Assembly: GCF_027595985.1 (NCBI RefSeq)
Contig: NC_073306.1
Location: forward strand, 78,263,977-78,327,976
Direction: 5' to 3'
Length of the DNA stretch: 64,000 bases
Source of the DNA: Sorex araneus
Taxonomy: Eukaryota; Chordata; Mammalia; Eulipotyphla; Soricidae
Shown here: piece by piece, positions 10,160 through 21,980 of the stretch
Numbering within the stretch: position 1 is the first letter of the stretch
Layout of the letters: each line of letters starts with the position of its first letter
Program-made: the position numbers and the translations under genes
Notes under the pieces: model-generated
Seen by the model: only the letters and a program-made list of their open reading frames with translations
Database searches by the model: none
What the model was told of the DNA's origin: nothing

Positions 10160-10352
10160 CGGAACGCGCCGCGTCACAATGGAGCCGCTCGGAGGCGGCG
10201 AGCCGGGCAGCGCCGGGGCTTCCCGCTGAGCCCGCAGCCGCCGCGCTCGGCCGAGAAAGTGCGGGCTCCGGGGCCGCGGCCGGCGCGCCCGGAGCGGTGC
10301 GGGGCGCAGGGCGCGGCGCGGGGCGCACGGCGCGCGGGCTGCAGGCGTGCAG
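10160..10352 (+). other. candidate first exon (5' end undefined)
   Basis: The sequence ctgcaggcgtgcag runs into gtaggggacg: CAG|GTAGGG is a good donor, with GT at 10353. The exon start is unknown; 10160 is only a working limit after the CCAAT box. No long ATG-initiated frame in a convincing context ends at this donor, so the exon is probably leader sequence. Weaker donors (cag|gtgggg near 10453, cag|gtgcgg near 10473) are alternatives. Confidence 0.5.
10179..10229 (+). other. possible upstream ORF, 16 residues
   Basis: ATG in a strong Kozak context (ACAATGG: A at -3, G at +4) opens MEPLGGGEPGSAGASR and then meets TGA. If transcribed, it would lie in the 5' leader and could lower translation of the main frame. 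It is not linked by splicing to any recognised coding exon here. I do not recognise the peptide. Confidence 0.4.
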
Positions 10353-10649
10353 GTAGGGGACGGGGGGGAGCGAGACGCCCCCGGGTCCCCGGGACCGAGC
10401 CGAGTCCATCCAAGGCGGTGGAGGAGGCAGAAACCGGGGTGAGGGGACGCAGCAGGTGGGGGTGGCCGGGCAGGTGCGGTTACCTGTCCATGCCGCCTTC
10501 CGCCCGCCAGCCGGGGCCTGCGCGCAGGTGGCCCGGCCGGAGCCATGGGGTCGCGGCTTAGCTGCTCCTTGGTCCCCGGGAGCGAGGGACCGATGCCCCG
10601 GAGAGGACCTCTCCTGGGTGCTGGGGTCCTGTGGGGGCAGTGGGAGTGG

Positions 10650-10670
10650 GCGGCGGCGGCGGCGGCGGCG
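10650..10670 (+). repeat. (CGG)7 trinucleotide repeat
   Basis: Seven uninterrupted CGG units, just downstream of the proposed first exon. Short, but of the type that varies between individuals. Confidence 0.85.
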
Positions 10671-12064
10671 GGGCGGTCCCCGCTGCACCCCTGCAGTGTG
10701 CGCGCTGCACCTGAGTGCGCAGGTCGGAGAGGTGCGGGCACGGGCATCTGGGTGCCCCAGCTGCAGTCGCGCCCTCCCTAGGTGTGCAGCCCCATCGAGG
10801 ACGCCCGCCTCTGGTCCTGGGGTTCTGCCCCTGCCCGAGAGAGCGGTCTGTTGACGACCGCGACTCCTGGCGCGCTCAGTCGCCTGCAGTTGGATGGGGG
10901 AGCTGGTTGGTTTGAGGAAGAAGGTTCAGCCGACACCCCTGGAGGCACCGGCTTGAAGTTTCTTCGTCTGGGGCTGTCGCCCAGCAGGTGCTGGGAGGTC
11001 AGCTGGGAGGAGGGCGGCTGGCGTTGGCATTACTCTGGTGTCCTCAACTGACTTCCCAAAGTCCATAGGTTGCCCTGAGCCAGATGACATTTGTGGGAGA
11101 CTTATTTGTAGTCCGACAGACTTCAACCTCTCGGCACCTCTTCTCACCCCCTCGCCCCAAGAAAAGGATGAACCCATATGGATAAACCGAAACCTACGCG
11201 TGAACTCCCTTGAGCCCTGCTTTTAAAACTTTCTTTAGTGTACGAAAATCTAACAGTATAAAAAACGTTTTGTTTGTTTTTTGTTTGTTTGCCAATATGT
11301 AGTGAACTAAATGGGTAACGTATTTACTGCTTCCTTAAAGGAAATCAAATAAGTGCACGTGTCTGACTGTTCTGCTTCCTAAACCTGAGTGCACAATGGA
11401 AGCACATAGAAGGCAAACTGCTGTATTAGCAATTACTTAATAATTCCAGTCTCCACACTGTTCTTCAGGTTACTGAAATCTCTTAAACACCCCAGATACT
11501 GTGTGAATTGTGGGTGCCTTGTGACTTTGTTTTGCCTCTGGGTTTCCTAGTCAACAGCTCCATTTTATATTGAAAAGGAGACCAAACAACAGCTAATCCC
11601 ACAAGTAATTGGGCCTGGTGATTTAAGATTATGAGCCCTAACATGTTGGGTACTACTCTTAGTTCAGATAATGAAAGGGTAAAGTTATCACAGAGTATAC
11701 AGCTACATCGTGCCACTTGAATATTCATTCACTGGCCCCTCAAAATGACTTTATAGCAACAAGTCAGTTAAAATATATATTAGAATTAAATTTTCTGTTC
11801 TTCAAAATGTCTTGTTTTTCTTCAGCTGGATAGGTGTTTCAACATGTTCAGCCATACATGAATCTTTTCACATTTGGAGTGATTTTGTTTGCCTCTTTAA
11901 GGTTTGCTTTTTAAAAGACTCTTATCCAGAAAGGTTTCATTCTTCAGAATCTGCAGAATGAAAGCATCAACATTAAAGTGAAATGGGCCCTAATCAGTAT
12001 AACTTAAAAGGGACAGCAGATACCCCAAGATTTAAAAAAGTATAAAGTATAAATCTCTCTTTCT

Positions 12065-12490
12065 CTCTCTCTTTCAGAGTAGTTTTAAGTTCATAGCAAA
12101 ATTGAGAGTAAAGTGTAGAAACTTAGGATATATCCCTTGTCCCCACTCTTGTACACACTGCCTCATTGCCAACAGCCCTCACTGGAGCAGTATATTGGTT
12201 GCAATAAATGAGCCTGCATTGATGAATCATCACCCAAAGCCCATATTTTACATTAGAGATCATTCTTGGTGTTGTATATTCTGTGTTTGACTTAATATGT
12301 GGTAGCACATATCGATCATCCGTGTGATACTGTATCATAGTATTGTTACATAAAAATTTATTTGTTCATATATTCATTTCTCCGTCCTCTAACCCCTGGC
12401 AACTACTGATAATTTTACTGCTTCAGATTTTTGCCTTTTGCTGAATGTCATGTTAGTTGGGATCACACAGCCTGCAGCCTATGTGGATTG
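12065..12490 (-). mobile_element. old L1 (L1M-type) 3' region fragment
   Basis: The order of 'gttcatagcaaaattgagag', 'cactggagcagtatattgg', 'cacccaaagcccatatttta', 'acccctggcaactactgat' and 'tgaatgtcatgttagttggg' follows the reverse of the old mammalian L1 3' region as I remember it. Diverged throughout. Confidence 0.65.
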
Positions 12491-12740
12491 TCTTTGGTTC
12501 TTGTAAGAAGTTTCCTCTTTTTTTTTTTCTTTTTTAATGACTTGAGAGATTACTTCTCTATTCTACCAAATAATACTCAATTATTCCTCCAAGTTTTTTT
12601 TTTAAATAGGCTAAATGGGTGTTTTTCTATAGTGATCTGAAATTTGTGATTTAACTTTTTTTTAATTTCTAAAATTGAAAGCAGGGAATATTTAAAAAGA
12701 AGATCCTTGCTTTAGATAAAGTTTTTACTTGCAAATTTTA

Positions 12741-12922
12741 TTTTATTTTATTTTGGAGGAAGGGGCTACACCCAGTGGTGCTTAGGGCTTATTCCTTTAT
12801 CTGTGTTCTAGAGTCACTCCTGGAGGGCTGGGGGGACCATATGGAATGCTGGGGATCGAAGCCTGGTTCACTGCATGCAAGGCAAGCACACTACCTGCAG
12901 TACTACCCTCCAGCCTCATTAT
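12741..12922 (-). mobile_element. shrew SINE, A-tailed class, with 12-bp TSD
   Basis: Reversed tail attttattttatttt, body gggaccatatggaatgctgg, head tgcaaggcaagcacactacc. Perfect direct repeat ttgcaaatttta at 12729-12740 and 12923-12934. In element sense the duplication begins TAAAATT, an L1-type site. Confidence 0.9.
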
Positions 12923-12966
12923 TTGCAAATTTTAATGCCTGAGCATTTGTATTACTTTTAAAAGTT

Positions 12967-13132
12967 TTGGAGAGATAGTCTAGGGGTTAAGGGACTTGCC
13001 CTACACATAGTCTTATCACCACATTCAGTCAATTCTTGTCACCACATACAGTCCCCTGAGCACTGCCATGAGTGATTTCTGAGCACTCCTATCCCTGGTT
13101 TGGCCCCCAATCAAAAAACAACAACAAAAAAG
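12967..13132 (+). mobile_element. shrew SINE, A-tailed class, diverged
   Basis: Head tggagagatagtctaggggtt, 3' part cccctgagcactgccatgag, tail caaaaaacaacaacaaaaaa. Inverted relative to both neighbouring SINEs. Confidence 0.8.
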
Positions 13133-13192
13133 GATTCTGTTTAACCTTATCTTCGATTTTCACAAAGTCTCTCAATTTGAATTGCTGAACTT

Positions 13193-13370
13193 TATTTTTA
13201 AATTTTCTTTTGATTTCTGGGACCCAGCAATGCTCAGGGGTTACTCCTGGCTGTACACTCAACAGTTACTCCTGGAAGTGCTCATATGGGAATATATGGG
13301 ATGCTGGGGATCCAACCTTGGTCGACTGCATGCAAGGCAAAAGCCCTATACTATTGGTACGGCCTCCAAA
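13193..13370 (-). mobile_element. shrew SINE, A-tailed class
   Basis: gggacccagcaatgctcagg, ggatgctggggatccaacct, ctgcatgcaaggcaaaagcc in order; contains an internal duplication-like 'catatgggaatatatggg'. Confidence 0.85.
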
Positions 13371-15536
13371 TTTTCTTTTTGTTTCCCTATTCCCGAATCC
13401 TACAAGCAAACAGTGATGCTGTCGGGAACAAGCACAGGCTGAATCATTCCTGTTACTCAGCTTGATCTCATGGCTTGCATTGCTTTTCACTAGGAAACCC
13501 TCTCGCACTGCTCTCCTGACTCCAGAGTACTGGATGCTGGAACAGTGAGGTTGTGATCTCTTGAGAAATTCTGGGAATTTGGGAAGCCCAGTGCTAACAC
13601 AGAATTATTTAACCGATGGAAAAATGCAGACTAGTTTATGTTGTTTTTGTTTTCATATTGTTGTCTTTCATTGCTGTTGATACTTTTAGCCCATCTGTAT
13701 TTTCTAAACTTTCTACATATATTTATTATGGCTTAGTTTTTTTCTTATGTTTAAAATAATATCTTTGGCAGACATAATTCATGTTTCCTTTTCTGGATTA
13801 CTAAAATTGATCTTAAATAAAATTAGGCCCAACTCCAATCACTGAATCTCTCTGTTAAGTTCTTATCGCTGCTGTTCACTTGGAATTGGACAAAGGGTAA
13901 TAATGAACTCCCTGTTCTATGACTTCCTTTCATTTAGGATTCCACTGAGTTGGAACATAATTTAAATTCACTTCTTCAATGCTGTTGTGATCCTGGGTAA
14001 AGGAAATGAATAAAAATGAGTTGTCAGAGTTGTAACCTTGACCTTTCCTTTTGTCTCTTTGACCTTTATGCAGCCTTTGATATGGGTCATATGATTCTAC
14101 TTGTCCCTCCCCAGGCTCATGTGTATCTTTGAACTTCATCTCCTGCTTCTTTCATTTCAGAGTCCTTTGTATTTCTTCTTGTCAGTCTCATTCTGTGTCC
14201 ATTGTCAAGGCTCCACTCTACAGTGCCTCCTCCTCAGCTGACAGCATCCTTCCCAGAAGTTACAGTTTCTTTATTTCTTCTGTGTCCAGTTCTATGCAAA
14301 TGACTGAGAGCCTTTTTCACCCATCCCTCTGAGAGATTAAGCACTTTACTGTCAAAGGAGCATATTCCTTCTGATGGTTTCTCAAGAATGCAGATACAAG
14401 AGCGTATTCAAACTTTCCCTCTCCTAGCAAATTCCTTTTTAGCCTTTCTGAAAACCTCTCCTAGCCAACCCCAATAATAATCTGTTGCAAATTGTAGAAC
14501 AGAATTCTCTAGGATTTTACCTAAAAGTATACCTTTGTGGGTAGGCCTCCTTGTGATCCTATACCACCACTACAGATGAGTTGGGGAATTAGTTAAAATT
14601 AGCTGCTTGTTTCAGAGACTGTAAAGAACAGTGGTTTAAATAAAGTAATTGGTGTTTTTTTTCTTTTTACATAAAACAGGTTGAGAGGAAATCTACAGTT
14701 GGTACAATAGTTTGAGAGTCTTCTGAGACTTACCTTGATTATTCCTCTTAAATCCTTATATTACACAAGGACCATAGGCTCCTGGTCCTGGCACAGAGTT
14801 GCACATCCATGTTGCAAGTAGTAAGAAGCAGAATAGAGGGAATGGCAAGAACCTCTGGTTTTTAAGGTCGAGGCCCTGAAAGCTGTTAAATACATCTTCT
14901 CTGATCTCTTCGGTGTGAATTTAGTAAAGTGATTTCACCTAGAGGTCAACTGGAAATCAGGGAAGATTGTCTTTATCCCAGACACATTCTCAGCAGAATT
15001 ATTGGTGGTGCATGAATATCCTTCAGAAAATATAGAGGAATGGAAGTTGGGGGTAGTCAACCATAACAGCTATTCAACAACTCTACTTATATTATTAATT
15101 CCATAGGATTCTTGGTGGAAAGAATAATATATGTGAACACCTCATACACAGTTTCTGACGTCAAGCAGGCTCCCAGGAAAAGTGAGGGGACAGTCTTCGT
15201 ATCTCTCTGTCATGAATTATCTCTGTTCTCTGTTACCACGTACAGACTCAACTTCAAATAACTGGGCATTTGCTCTAATTGTTATCAGGTATCATGCACT
15301 TGTTTTTGGTGTGTTCTCATAGTTTAGGTAACATGGCTCTAATAGCATTAGTGTTTATGGTTTTGATGTATAAAGTGACTGCACCATTACCACTACCAAA
15401 TTACCTAAAACCCTCTACCACACTCCTTATGTTCCCTCTAGTCCACCTCTTTTTTATGAAAGAGAAAAACACAATTTTACTCATTGTCAGTATCCATTTC
15501 TTTCTCTTAAAATGTGGTGTAGAATTAAAAAACACA
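13371..15536. other. no recognised feature
   Basis: Mostly unique AT-rich sequence. I see no coding exon that I would defend. Confidence 0.45.
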
Positions 15537-15714
15537 GGGGCCTGAGTGATAGTACAGGGGGTGGGGTGATTACCTTACATGTGGCCAATCTGAAATTAAT
15601 CCCTGGAATCCCAGATAGTCCCCAAAGCTCCACCGGGAGTGATCCCTAAGAGCAGAACCAGGTGTAACTCCTGAGTACCACCAGGTGTGATCCTCCAATA
15701 TACAAAGAAAAAAA
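15537..15714 (+). mobile_element. shrew SINE, A-tailed class
   Basis: ggggcctgagtgatagtaca head, tccccaaagctccaccggga, A-rich tail. First of two direct-order copies. Confidence 0.85.
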
Positions 15715-15724
15715 TAGAACATAG

Positions 15725-15910
15725 TCCTGGGGGGCCAGAAAGATAATACAGTGGGTGAGGGGCTTGTCTTGTATGCAACTGACCTAGGTTCAATCTCTGA
15801 CATCACATATGTTTCCCTGAGCTCTGCCATGGGTGATCCCTAAGCGCAGATCAGAATAAGCCTTGAGAACAGCTAAGAGTGTCCCTCCCAATCCCCCCAA
15901 ATAACAACAA
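15725..15910 (+). mobile_element. shrew SINE, A-tailed class
   Basis: ggggccagaaagataataca head and ccctgagctctgccatgggt body. A 7-bp direct repeat, aacatag (15718-15724 and 15911-15917), may be its target duplication. Confidence 0.85.
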
Positions 15911-15919
15911 AACATAGAT

Positions 15920-16095
15920 CTTGCTTGCATCAGACAGATCTGAACTTGAATCTTTGTTCTGCCACTTAAGTCAGTACATAATCTGAGCTGCTCCCACCAG
16001 CAATTTCCTCTTCTTGAATAGTAACGAGAGGGTAAATCATCAACCATGATAATTAAATGAGAAAAGAGTCAATGGTGTACTTAATAAATGTTCCT
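15920..16095 (+). mobile_element. MIR SINE fragment (probable)
   Basis: The order tcagacagatctgaacttgaa, tctgccacttaagt, aataaatgttcctggta matches the MIR layout as remembered (transferred-RNA-derived core, then a short L2-like tail). Confidence 0.55.
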
Positions 16096-16429
16096 GGTAG
16101 AGTTTAATATTGGTAGCTTTTGCTTTCTATTTGGCCTGAACCATGTGAGCCTTTTTGGAAAATTCTGTTTTAAAAAGGTTTTCAAATAGATCATCTCTAT
16201 ACATATTCAAATTAATGTAGTTGAAGTGTTAAACTATTTTATAATTGTCTACAAAATCAGTTTAAACCCAAGAAATAGCAAACTTTTTCTATGTGTGTTT
16301 TTTTACTCAAAACTGGAATAGCATGATAGTGCAGACTTAACCCTCATGAGAATTAATTTAAATGACCTTTGCTGATCCATTCCCATAAGCTATTTCAATA
16401 TTGAGTATATTTCATCGTAGTTTCTTTCA

Positions 16430-16560
16430 GCAACTATTTAGTAGGTGCTGACTGTGTGCAGACCTGGTGCTAGGTTCTGGGATGCAGTGGCAGATTCAGA
16501 TGCATACCAATCCTGCCATCCCGGGGATCATGATTTCTGGGAGACACAGGCTGATTGCCA
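16430..16560 (-). mobile_element. L2 3' end fragment (probable)
   Basis: caactatttagtaggtgctg ... cagacctggtgctaggttct mirrors the reverse complement of the L2 3' end. Diverged. Confidence 0.5.
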
Positions 16561-16849
16561 CTGAGAGAGTTTTAAGAAGGAGACAGGCAGGTGTTGTGAA
16601 AATATGTGCAAATGTCTTACAGGTGGAGATTGAGTGGGAACAAACTGTGGGAACGAAGAGTTGGCCATTGAGTTAAAGAGATGAGAGTGCGGTTTGGAAT
16701 AGGCTCAGACATGCGAGGATCCTGGCCCCAGGCGGGGATCAGTATTTATCCCCTTAAGCAGGGATCAGTATGAGCCACAAGCTTCCAGTGCCATTGCAAA
16801 GAAGGCCTTTCAGAACGTTTGCAGTCGTCTTTAAAATAAGGGTGTATTA

Positions 16850-16990
16850 AACGGTTGGCCCTTGAGCAATGTAGGTTTAAACTCCTCCAGCCCACTCTTG
16901 TCTTCATAGAGTTAGTCAGCCACAGGTGTCCAGTCTCAGGGCCAATGGGCAGTCCCTTCTAGGCGTCGAGATTTTCAACAAAAGGAATTC
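16850..16990 (+). mobile_element. Tigger/mariner-type DNA transposon end (possible)
   Basis: cggttggcccttgagcaatg followed by taggtttaaactcc resembles terminal sequence of Tigger-group elements. Motif-level call. Confidence 0.35.
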
Positions 16991-17499
16991 GCCCAGCACG
17001 CTGCAGTGGGCTACTCTTTCTCTTTGCCTTGCCCTTCATTCATTTTTTAGATGGCAAGGGGTTGCTTAGCCTCCATGAAGTGCGGGGTGATCCTGGAGGC
17101 ATGGCCACCTACCATTGCACTGCAGGTTGCTTCTTGCTCTGGGTGGATAAATATAAGATGAATTCTAAAGATTTTAAACTTCATGTCTTTAGGCAGAACT
17201 AAACGAGTTTGTTCCTGACCCTGCAGCAGTACTGAAAGAGGCGGTCCTCCACCGAGCAGTGACTTATTAGTGAGTCATGCTGCAGTTTCTCAGAAGCACT
17301 GGTGTTTAAGCCCCAGCACTCAGGGCCCCAGGCTTTCCCGTTTCTGCTGAGTTTCTCTCCCTCCCTGCCCTGAGGTGCCATAGGTCTTATACCTTCACCT
17401 CTTGGAAACGCCTTTAGAATTTGGACTCTCTCCACTCTCCACTCACTTCCCAGTGACCACAGTATTTGAATTTCCTCCCTCTGAGGAAACCAAGCTTGG

Positions 17500-17800
17500 T
17501 TTCCTACCCATCTCAGCCTGGAATGCTCTTCTTACAAATTTACATGACTTTTCCCGCAGTAGAGAGTCAGCTCACGTGTCATCTCAGAGATTCCTTCCCC
17601 AATGACCCTCAGAGGGAAAGTAGCCTCACCCCCATCCATAATGCTTTTGCGAAGGTCATAGCCATTTCATAGCCGTTTAGCCTTTGTTTTTCCTAATTGT
17701 TTTGTTTTACTGTTTGCCTGTTTATCTTAGTTTCCTCTATCCCCCACCATAAATACTTTAAAAGCATAGTTCTTGTCTCCCTGTTTACTTCTTTTGTTGC
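17500..17800 (+). mobile_element. L2 3' fragment
   Basis: tcagcctggaatgctcttct, tcagctcacgtgtcatctca, gattccttccccaatgaccc and then a T-rich stretch to agcatagttcttgtctccctg follow the L2 consensus order. Confidence 0.65.
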
Positions 17801-17814
17801 CTTTTTCCCTTCCA

Positions 17815-18114
17815 GTGCCAGGGATCACTAGAGGACCTCTAGTGCCTGGACCTCTTCTGCTGAGCTATATCCGTGGTCCCATTAATCTGTTCCTAAGACT
17901 CAGCTTCCCAAACTTTTGCTTGTCACATTTGAGGAAGTTTTACCCGTGGGAGCATAAAATGGAGCTTACAAGGCAAAGGAGTTAGCTCAAAGGGCTCGTG
18001 TGCATGCTTTGCCGTGAGTCTGGGTTCCGTCTCCAGTACCAGATGATCATCTGAAATAACTTAGGAAATAACTCCTAAAACCACTGGGTATGACCCCCAA
18101 ACAAACAAAAAAAT
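17815..18114. mobile_element. two diverged tRNA-type SINE fragments
   Basis: 17815-17880 reads as a reversed head (ccagggatcactagagg, gctgagctatatccgtgg). 17960-18114 is a plus-strand copy (ggcaaaggagttagctcaaa, ctgggttccgtctccagtac) ending in a caaacaaacaaaaaaa tail. Confidence 0.5.
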
Positions 18115-18869
18115 GTATCTGTCCTACCTATCTCCCAGAACAAATGAGGGCCTGGGATTTGTAGGCTTATACTATTTTCTTTCCCCTTAAACTTGTTTTT
18201 CATTCTCAAAATCTGTATTTTGCAAATTGCCCCAGTAGTTCTGCAATAGCATAATCCAGAGAAACCTAGAGTTCCTTTTGGGCTTCTCTTTGTTTCATTC
18301 ATTTTCATTTTATTTTTAAAGTATTAATATTTTTGCTCTCAGCTAGAAATCTTTCCTTCACTCTTTCTTAACTTCCTCCCCATGAATTGTTTGTGCAGAA
18401 GCTTATCATGAAGGCTTGTCACCTCAGCACCCTTCCTCCATAGCCCTTTGACAATCTTGAGTCTTTTCCAGGACCACAACTAATTATCTCTCCACTGATA
18501 GTTTATAATCTCTCCTATCTTCCAACCTCTGATCTCTCCCCACCCACCACCAATCCCTTTGGGTACAGGAAAATTTCTGAAAGGTGAAATATCTTGTGCC
18601 ATCACTACCATTTAATAGCCCTTGCATGACTTGCTTTGCCACGGGATCAAGTCCAAAGATCTGGATGAGCCACATAGTAGTCTTTCCTTTATCTGACTTT
18701 TCCAACCCTCCCTTTACCTCTTTTCCCTCCTGACATTTCCAAATTACCAATGTATGTATTATGGGTGCAGGGTGCAGTCATGTGCTCACACACTAGCCAT
18801 CTAACACTGAGAGAAAAGTGCTCAGTAGTCCTGAAGTTTCACTCACAACTTGGTTCCTTTTCTTTCTCT

Positions 18870-18970
18870 GGCATGTCCTTTTGTCAAACTTGGGCTCCTG
18901 CCCGTTTTTCAAGGCTCAGCTGAAGCATACCTGTTATGAAGATCATTCCAGATATAATCCTTCTGCCCAC
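18870..18970 (+). mobile_element. L2 fragment (possible)
   Basis: tttcaaggctcagctgaagc and gaagatcattccagatataa parallel the L2 3' consensus around the 'ctcagctcaaatgtcac' block. Confidence 0.4.
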
Positions 18971-19167
18971 CTGCCCCCCCCCAAGTGTGCTATATCTGGG
19001 TCTTGTACACCTGTTAAAACCTATGAGAGAAAGGTTCTGTTCCCCCACCCCACCCCATTACTCCTTCCTGTCAATGCGTTCATTTGTGTTCATTTCCTGA
19101 GCATCTTGGGCCAGGCATTGTGTATAATACATCTGGGATACTCAATAAAGGAATATCTAAGACAGTT

Positions 19168-19413
19168 CACTGTCATCACTGTCATCCCGTTGCTCATCGA
19201 TTTGCTCGAGCGGGCACCAGTAACGTCTCCATTGTGAGACTTGTTGTTACTGTTTTTGGCATATCGAATATGCCACAGGTAGCTTGCCAGGCTCTGCCAT
19301 GCGGTCGAGGTACTCTCGGTAGCATGCTTGGCTCTCCGAGAGGGGCAGAGGAATCGAACCTGGCTCAGCTGAGTGCAAGGCAAACCTCCTAGCCGCTGTG
19401 CTATCACTCCAGC
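19168..19413 (-). mobile_element. shrew SINE, RTE-tailed class, full length
   Basis: Reversed tail cactgtcatcactgtcatcc, RTE block (ggcaccagtaacgtctccat), body, B box ggaatcgaacc and head ending ctatcactccagc. No clear target duplication. Confidence 0.9.
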
Positions 19414-19825
19414 ACAATTAGGGAATTAAATTCAGCTAGTTTGTTACCTACAGGACTTTGATTTAGCAACATGCTTATGATTTGTATTTGACTGAAATTT
19501 GGAAGTTCTCCTCGAAGGTTGAAATGTTATGTGTCTTACTAGATGCTTACTTCAATGACTGAACTATTTTTCAGTAAACAATTTTCTATTAAGCATTTAT
19601 TAAGCATCTGGAGCTCTAGATTTAACAATTTTTGAGGAGTGCTTGAGACAGTTTTTGTACTTTTCTTGGAATAATCCTGATTTCGTATTTCTAATACATG
19701 TCTGTATTTTGGTTGGTCAACATAGCCTTTCACAGTCAAGTTAATCGGTGCCTGTTTGCTTTTACTATCCCACCCCTTCAGTGGTTTTATAAAATTATCA
19801 TTTTCTATACTACAAAATTAACATC

Positions 19826-19970
19826 TATGGGTCAGAAAGATATCAAGGGGCTAAGACACTTGCCATACACACAGTTGACCCCTTGTTGTTCCCTGAGCAC
19901 CCCCTGAGCACAGAGCCAAGAATAAGCCCAGAGCACCACCATATTTGGTCTCAAAATAAATACATAATAC
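19826..19970 (+). mobile_element. shrew SINE, A-tailed class, diverged
   Basis: gggtcagaaagatatcaagg head, ccctgagcacagagccaaga, tail caaaataaatacata. Confidence 0.7.
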
Positions 19971-20397
19971 CTAAAAATTTTTATCATACTTTAAATACTT
20001 GTAAAGGATTGAATATCCAAATTTCTGCTATTGTTTTGGGGTTTTACTCCCATTTCTGCTGAGGTACCACAATTTACAACATTGTTAATGATAGTTCCAC
20101 ATGAACTATCAAAACCCACCACCAGAATGGTTTCCCTCCATCAATACTTCAGGGGACCCTCTGATCCTCATATCCCATCCTCCATCTGCCAAGGTAAGCT
20201 CAGTCTCTGCACCCTTAAAAAGCCATTTTAATGTACCCATTGCAAATGAGTTAAATGCCAGAGTGATTTTGTAGCTATTTTATTGTCTAATTTTAAAAGC
20301 ACACAAATATGTTCTAGAAAGGCCAGAAATTTTGCATAATTGATTCCATTATAAAGCTCATTTTTCCTGGTCTCCTATAAAACTTAACTCATGGTAA

Positions 20398-20523
20398 TAT
20401 TTTTGTGGTGAAGGGGTTGGGCAACACCTGATGGTGCTTCAGGTGTGATGATGCAAAGGATAGAATCCAGATTGGTTCCATGCAAGGCAAATACCTTCCC
20501 AACTGCCCTATCTCTCTGACCCC
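20398..20523 (-). mobile_element. shrew SINE, A-tailed class, shortened
   Basis: caacacctgatggtgcttca, then gttccatgcaaggcaaatac and tatctctctgacccc. Confidence 0.7.
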
Positions 20524-20574
20524 CAAGAGAGTCTTGTAGTTGAAAATCTTTTATTGATTGTATTACCCTCTGTG

Positions 20575-20695
20575 GTATATATGAATATATGTGTGCATAT
20601 ACACATATGCACATATATCACATATATATGATACACATATAGAATACGTATGTAATACAGAATGCATACTAAGTGTACATATATGTACGATATAT
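20575..20695. repeat. AT-rich (ATAC/ATGT) microsatellite region
   Basis: Alternating tatatatg/acacatat units with interruptions. Confidence 0.75.
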
Positions 20696-21649
20696 TGTTT
20701 GGCTTTTGTGACAAGGCTTTTTCGGATAAAATTTTTTGATTGATCTTAATTTGTAACTCAGTTGTGTATGTTGGTATACAACTGAGCAGAACAAGAACTA
20801 TATTAGAAATTTCATGAATTTTTAATATAGTACATATTCTGGTATATTACATATAAAACTTTATTGAAAAATCATCTCAGTGAGATGGATGGAGCTTGAA
20901 AATATTTGCTTATAAATATTTTTATTGCTAAAATAAGCTTCACCATCAAATCAAGTAGGTGTTTTCTTAAAGACAATAAGTGCTTAAGAATTCTTGCCAC
21001 ATAAATTTATAGAAATTAGGCAGTACAATTCTACTTCTTTTCAAATCCCTGAGGTCTATACCAAAAATTATCAAGTAATTCATCATAAAAAATGGTTTTC
21101 AGTTTTTCCTTGTCTGACAATCTAAGTATTCCTCCAGTTTATACAATGAAAAAAAACTTTTTTGTGTGTGTAAGTGAAAAAACAAAAACTTTCTCATTAC
21201 TCCCAGAAGGATTTGTTTGACTCAGGGAAGATATTAAGTTTCTTAACATGTATAACCCTGGAGATGTTTAAAAATGGTCTTCTGTTTTGGTCCCTTGAGC
21301 TCTTTATGCCCTAAGGCGACTTTTCTGAGAAGTGAGATGTTTACTTTTTCTTTGGGAATGGGGGAAAGGATTAAAGGATGATTGTGAAAAAAGAGTTGAC
21401 TAGCAAAGACCCTGCAGGACATCAAGTGCTTTGAATTTGATACTTTTAGACTAGGGTTAATTGACCTGGAAACAGATTCTATCAGAGTACTATTTGCAAA
21501 AAAGTTACAATCAAAGAAGTACTCTTAATCCAGTTCCCCTGTCTGAACAGCAGCTCTTTTGAGTGCTAAAGAAACCTTTTTAGCCAATTTAGCTATCAAC
21601 CCAAGGGAATTTCTGCTAATAAGTTAATTTATGCTTTTTGGTTTAGGGA

Positions 21650-21733
21650 TTTTTTTTCTTTCTTTCTGCAGGATCATGCTAGGGCCTCAGACATGCAAGG
21701 CAAGTACTCTACTTCTGATCTTTATCCCTGGTC
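21650..21733 (-). mobile_element. SINE head fragment (probable)
   Basis: Reversed T-rich tail, then gggcctcagacatgcaaggc and aagtactctacttctgatc. Short form lacking the usual middle. Confidence 0.5.
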
Positions 21734-21889
21734 TACCTAATAGGTTAATTCAAAGACTTCCCTCTTCTGGGGCAAGAACATTGATCATTGTCAAAGCATA
21801 TCAATCTTCTAAATACATCCTCTGCAAATTTGATACCAAATTCATCTAATCCTATTATCCACTATAAGAATAGGACAACACACTCCTAG

Positions 21890-21980
21890 AAGGGCTGGAG
21901 ATAGAGTTCAGTGAGTTAGGGCTTGCTTGCATGCTTCAGGTCCTGGTGGTCCTGATTCCCAGCACCATCAAAAATGAACA
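21890..21980 (+). mobile_element. short SINE with head only
   Basis: agggctggagatagagttca, cttgcttgcatgcttcaggt, gattcccagcaccatcaaaa: a head joined directly to an A-rich end. Confidence 0.6.

Larger units (their letters stand above)
9590..10900 (+). promoter_or_regulatory. CpG island promoter of an unnamed gene
   Basis: About 1.3 kb of very GC-rich DNA dense in CpG, against an AT-rich background on both sides. No TATA box is evident. GC-box-like sequence, a minus-strand CCAAT box (10151), a CRE half site (cgtca, 10172-10176), an AP-1 site and a long TCC tract cluster in its first half. A good donor at 10353 sets the likely direction as plus. The long open frames across the island in several frames come from GC richness (few stop codons) and are low-complexity Ala/Pro/Arg strings. 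I cannot identify the gene. Confidence 0.85.

Noticed and set aside
9683..10561. 292-residue open frame across the CpG island, and several on the minus strand
   Set aside because: Low-complexity Ala/Pro/Arg/Ser strings in many frames at once; explained by high GC and the TCC tract. It also runs across the proposed promoter and donor.
19084..19392. 102-residue open frame and its minus-strand partner (19090-19407)
   Set aside because: Both are translations of the RTE-tailed SINE; the same peptides recur at 1121-1441, 28768-29019 and 32802-33128.
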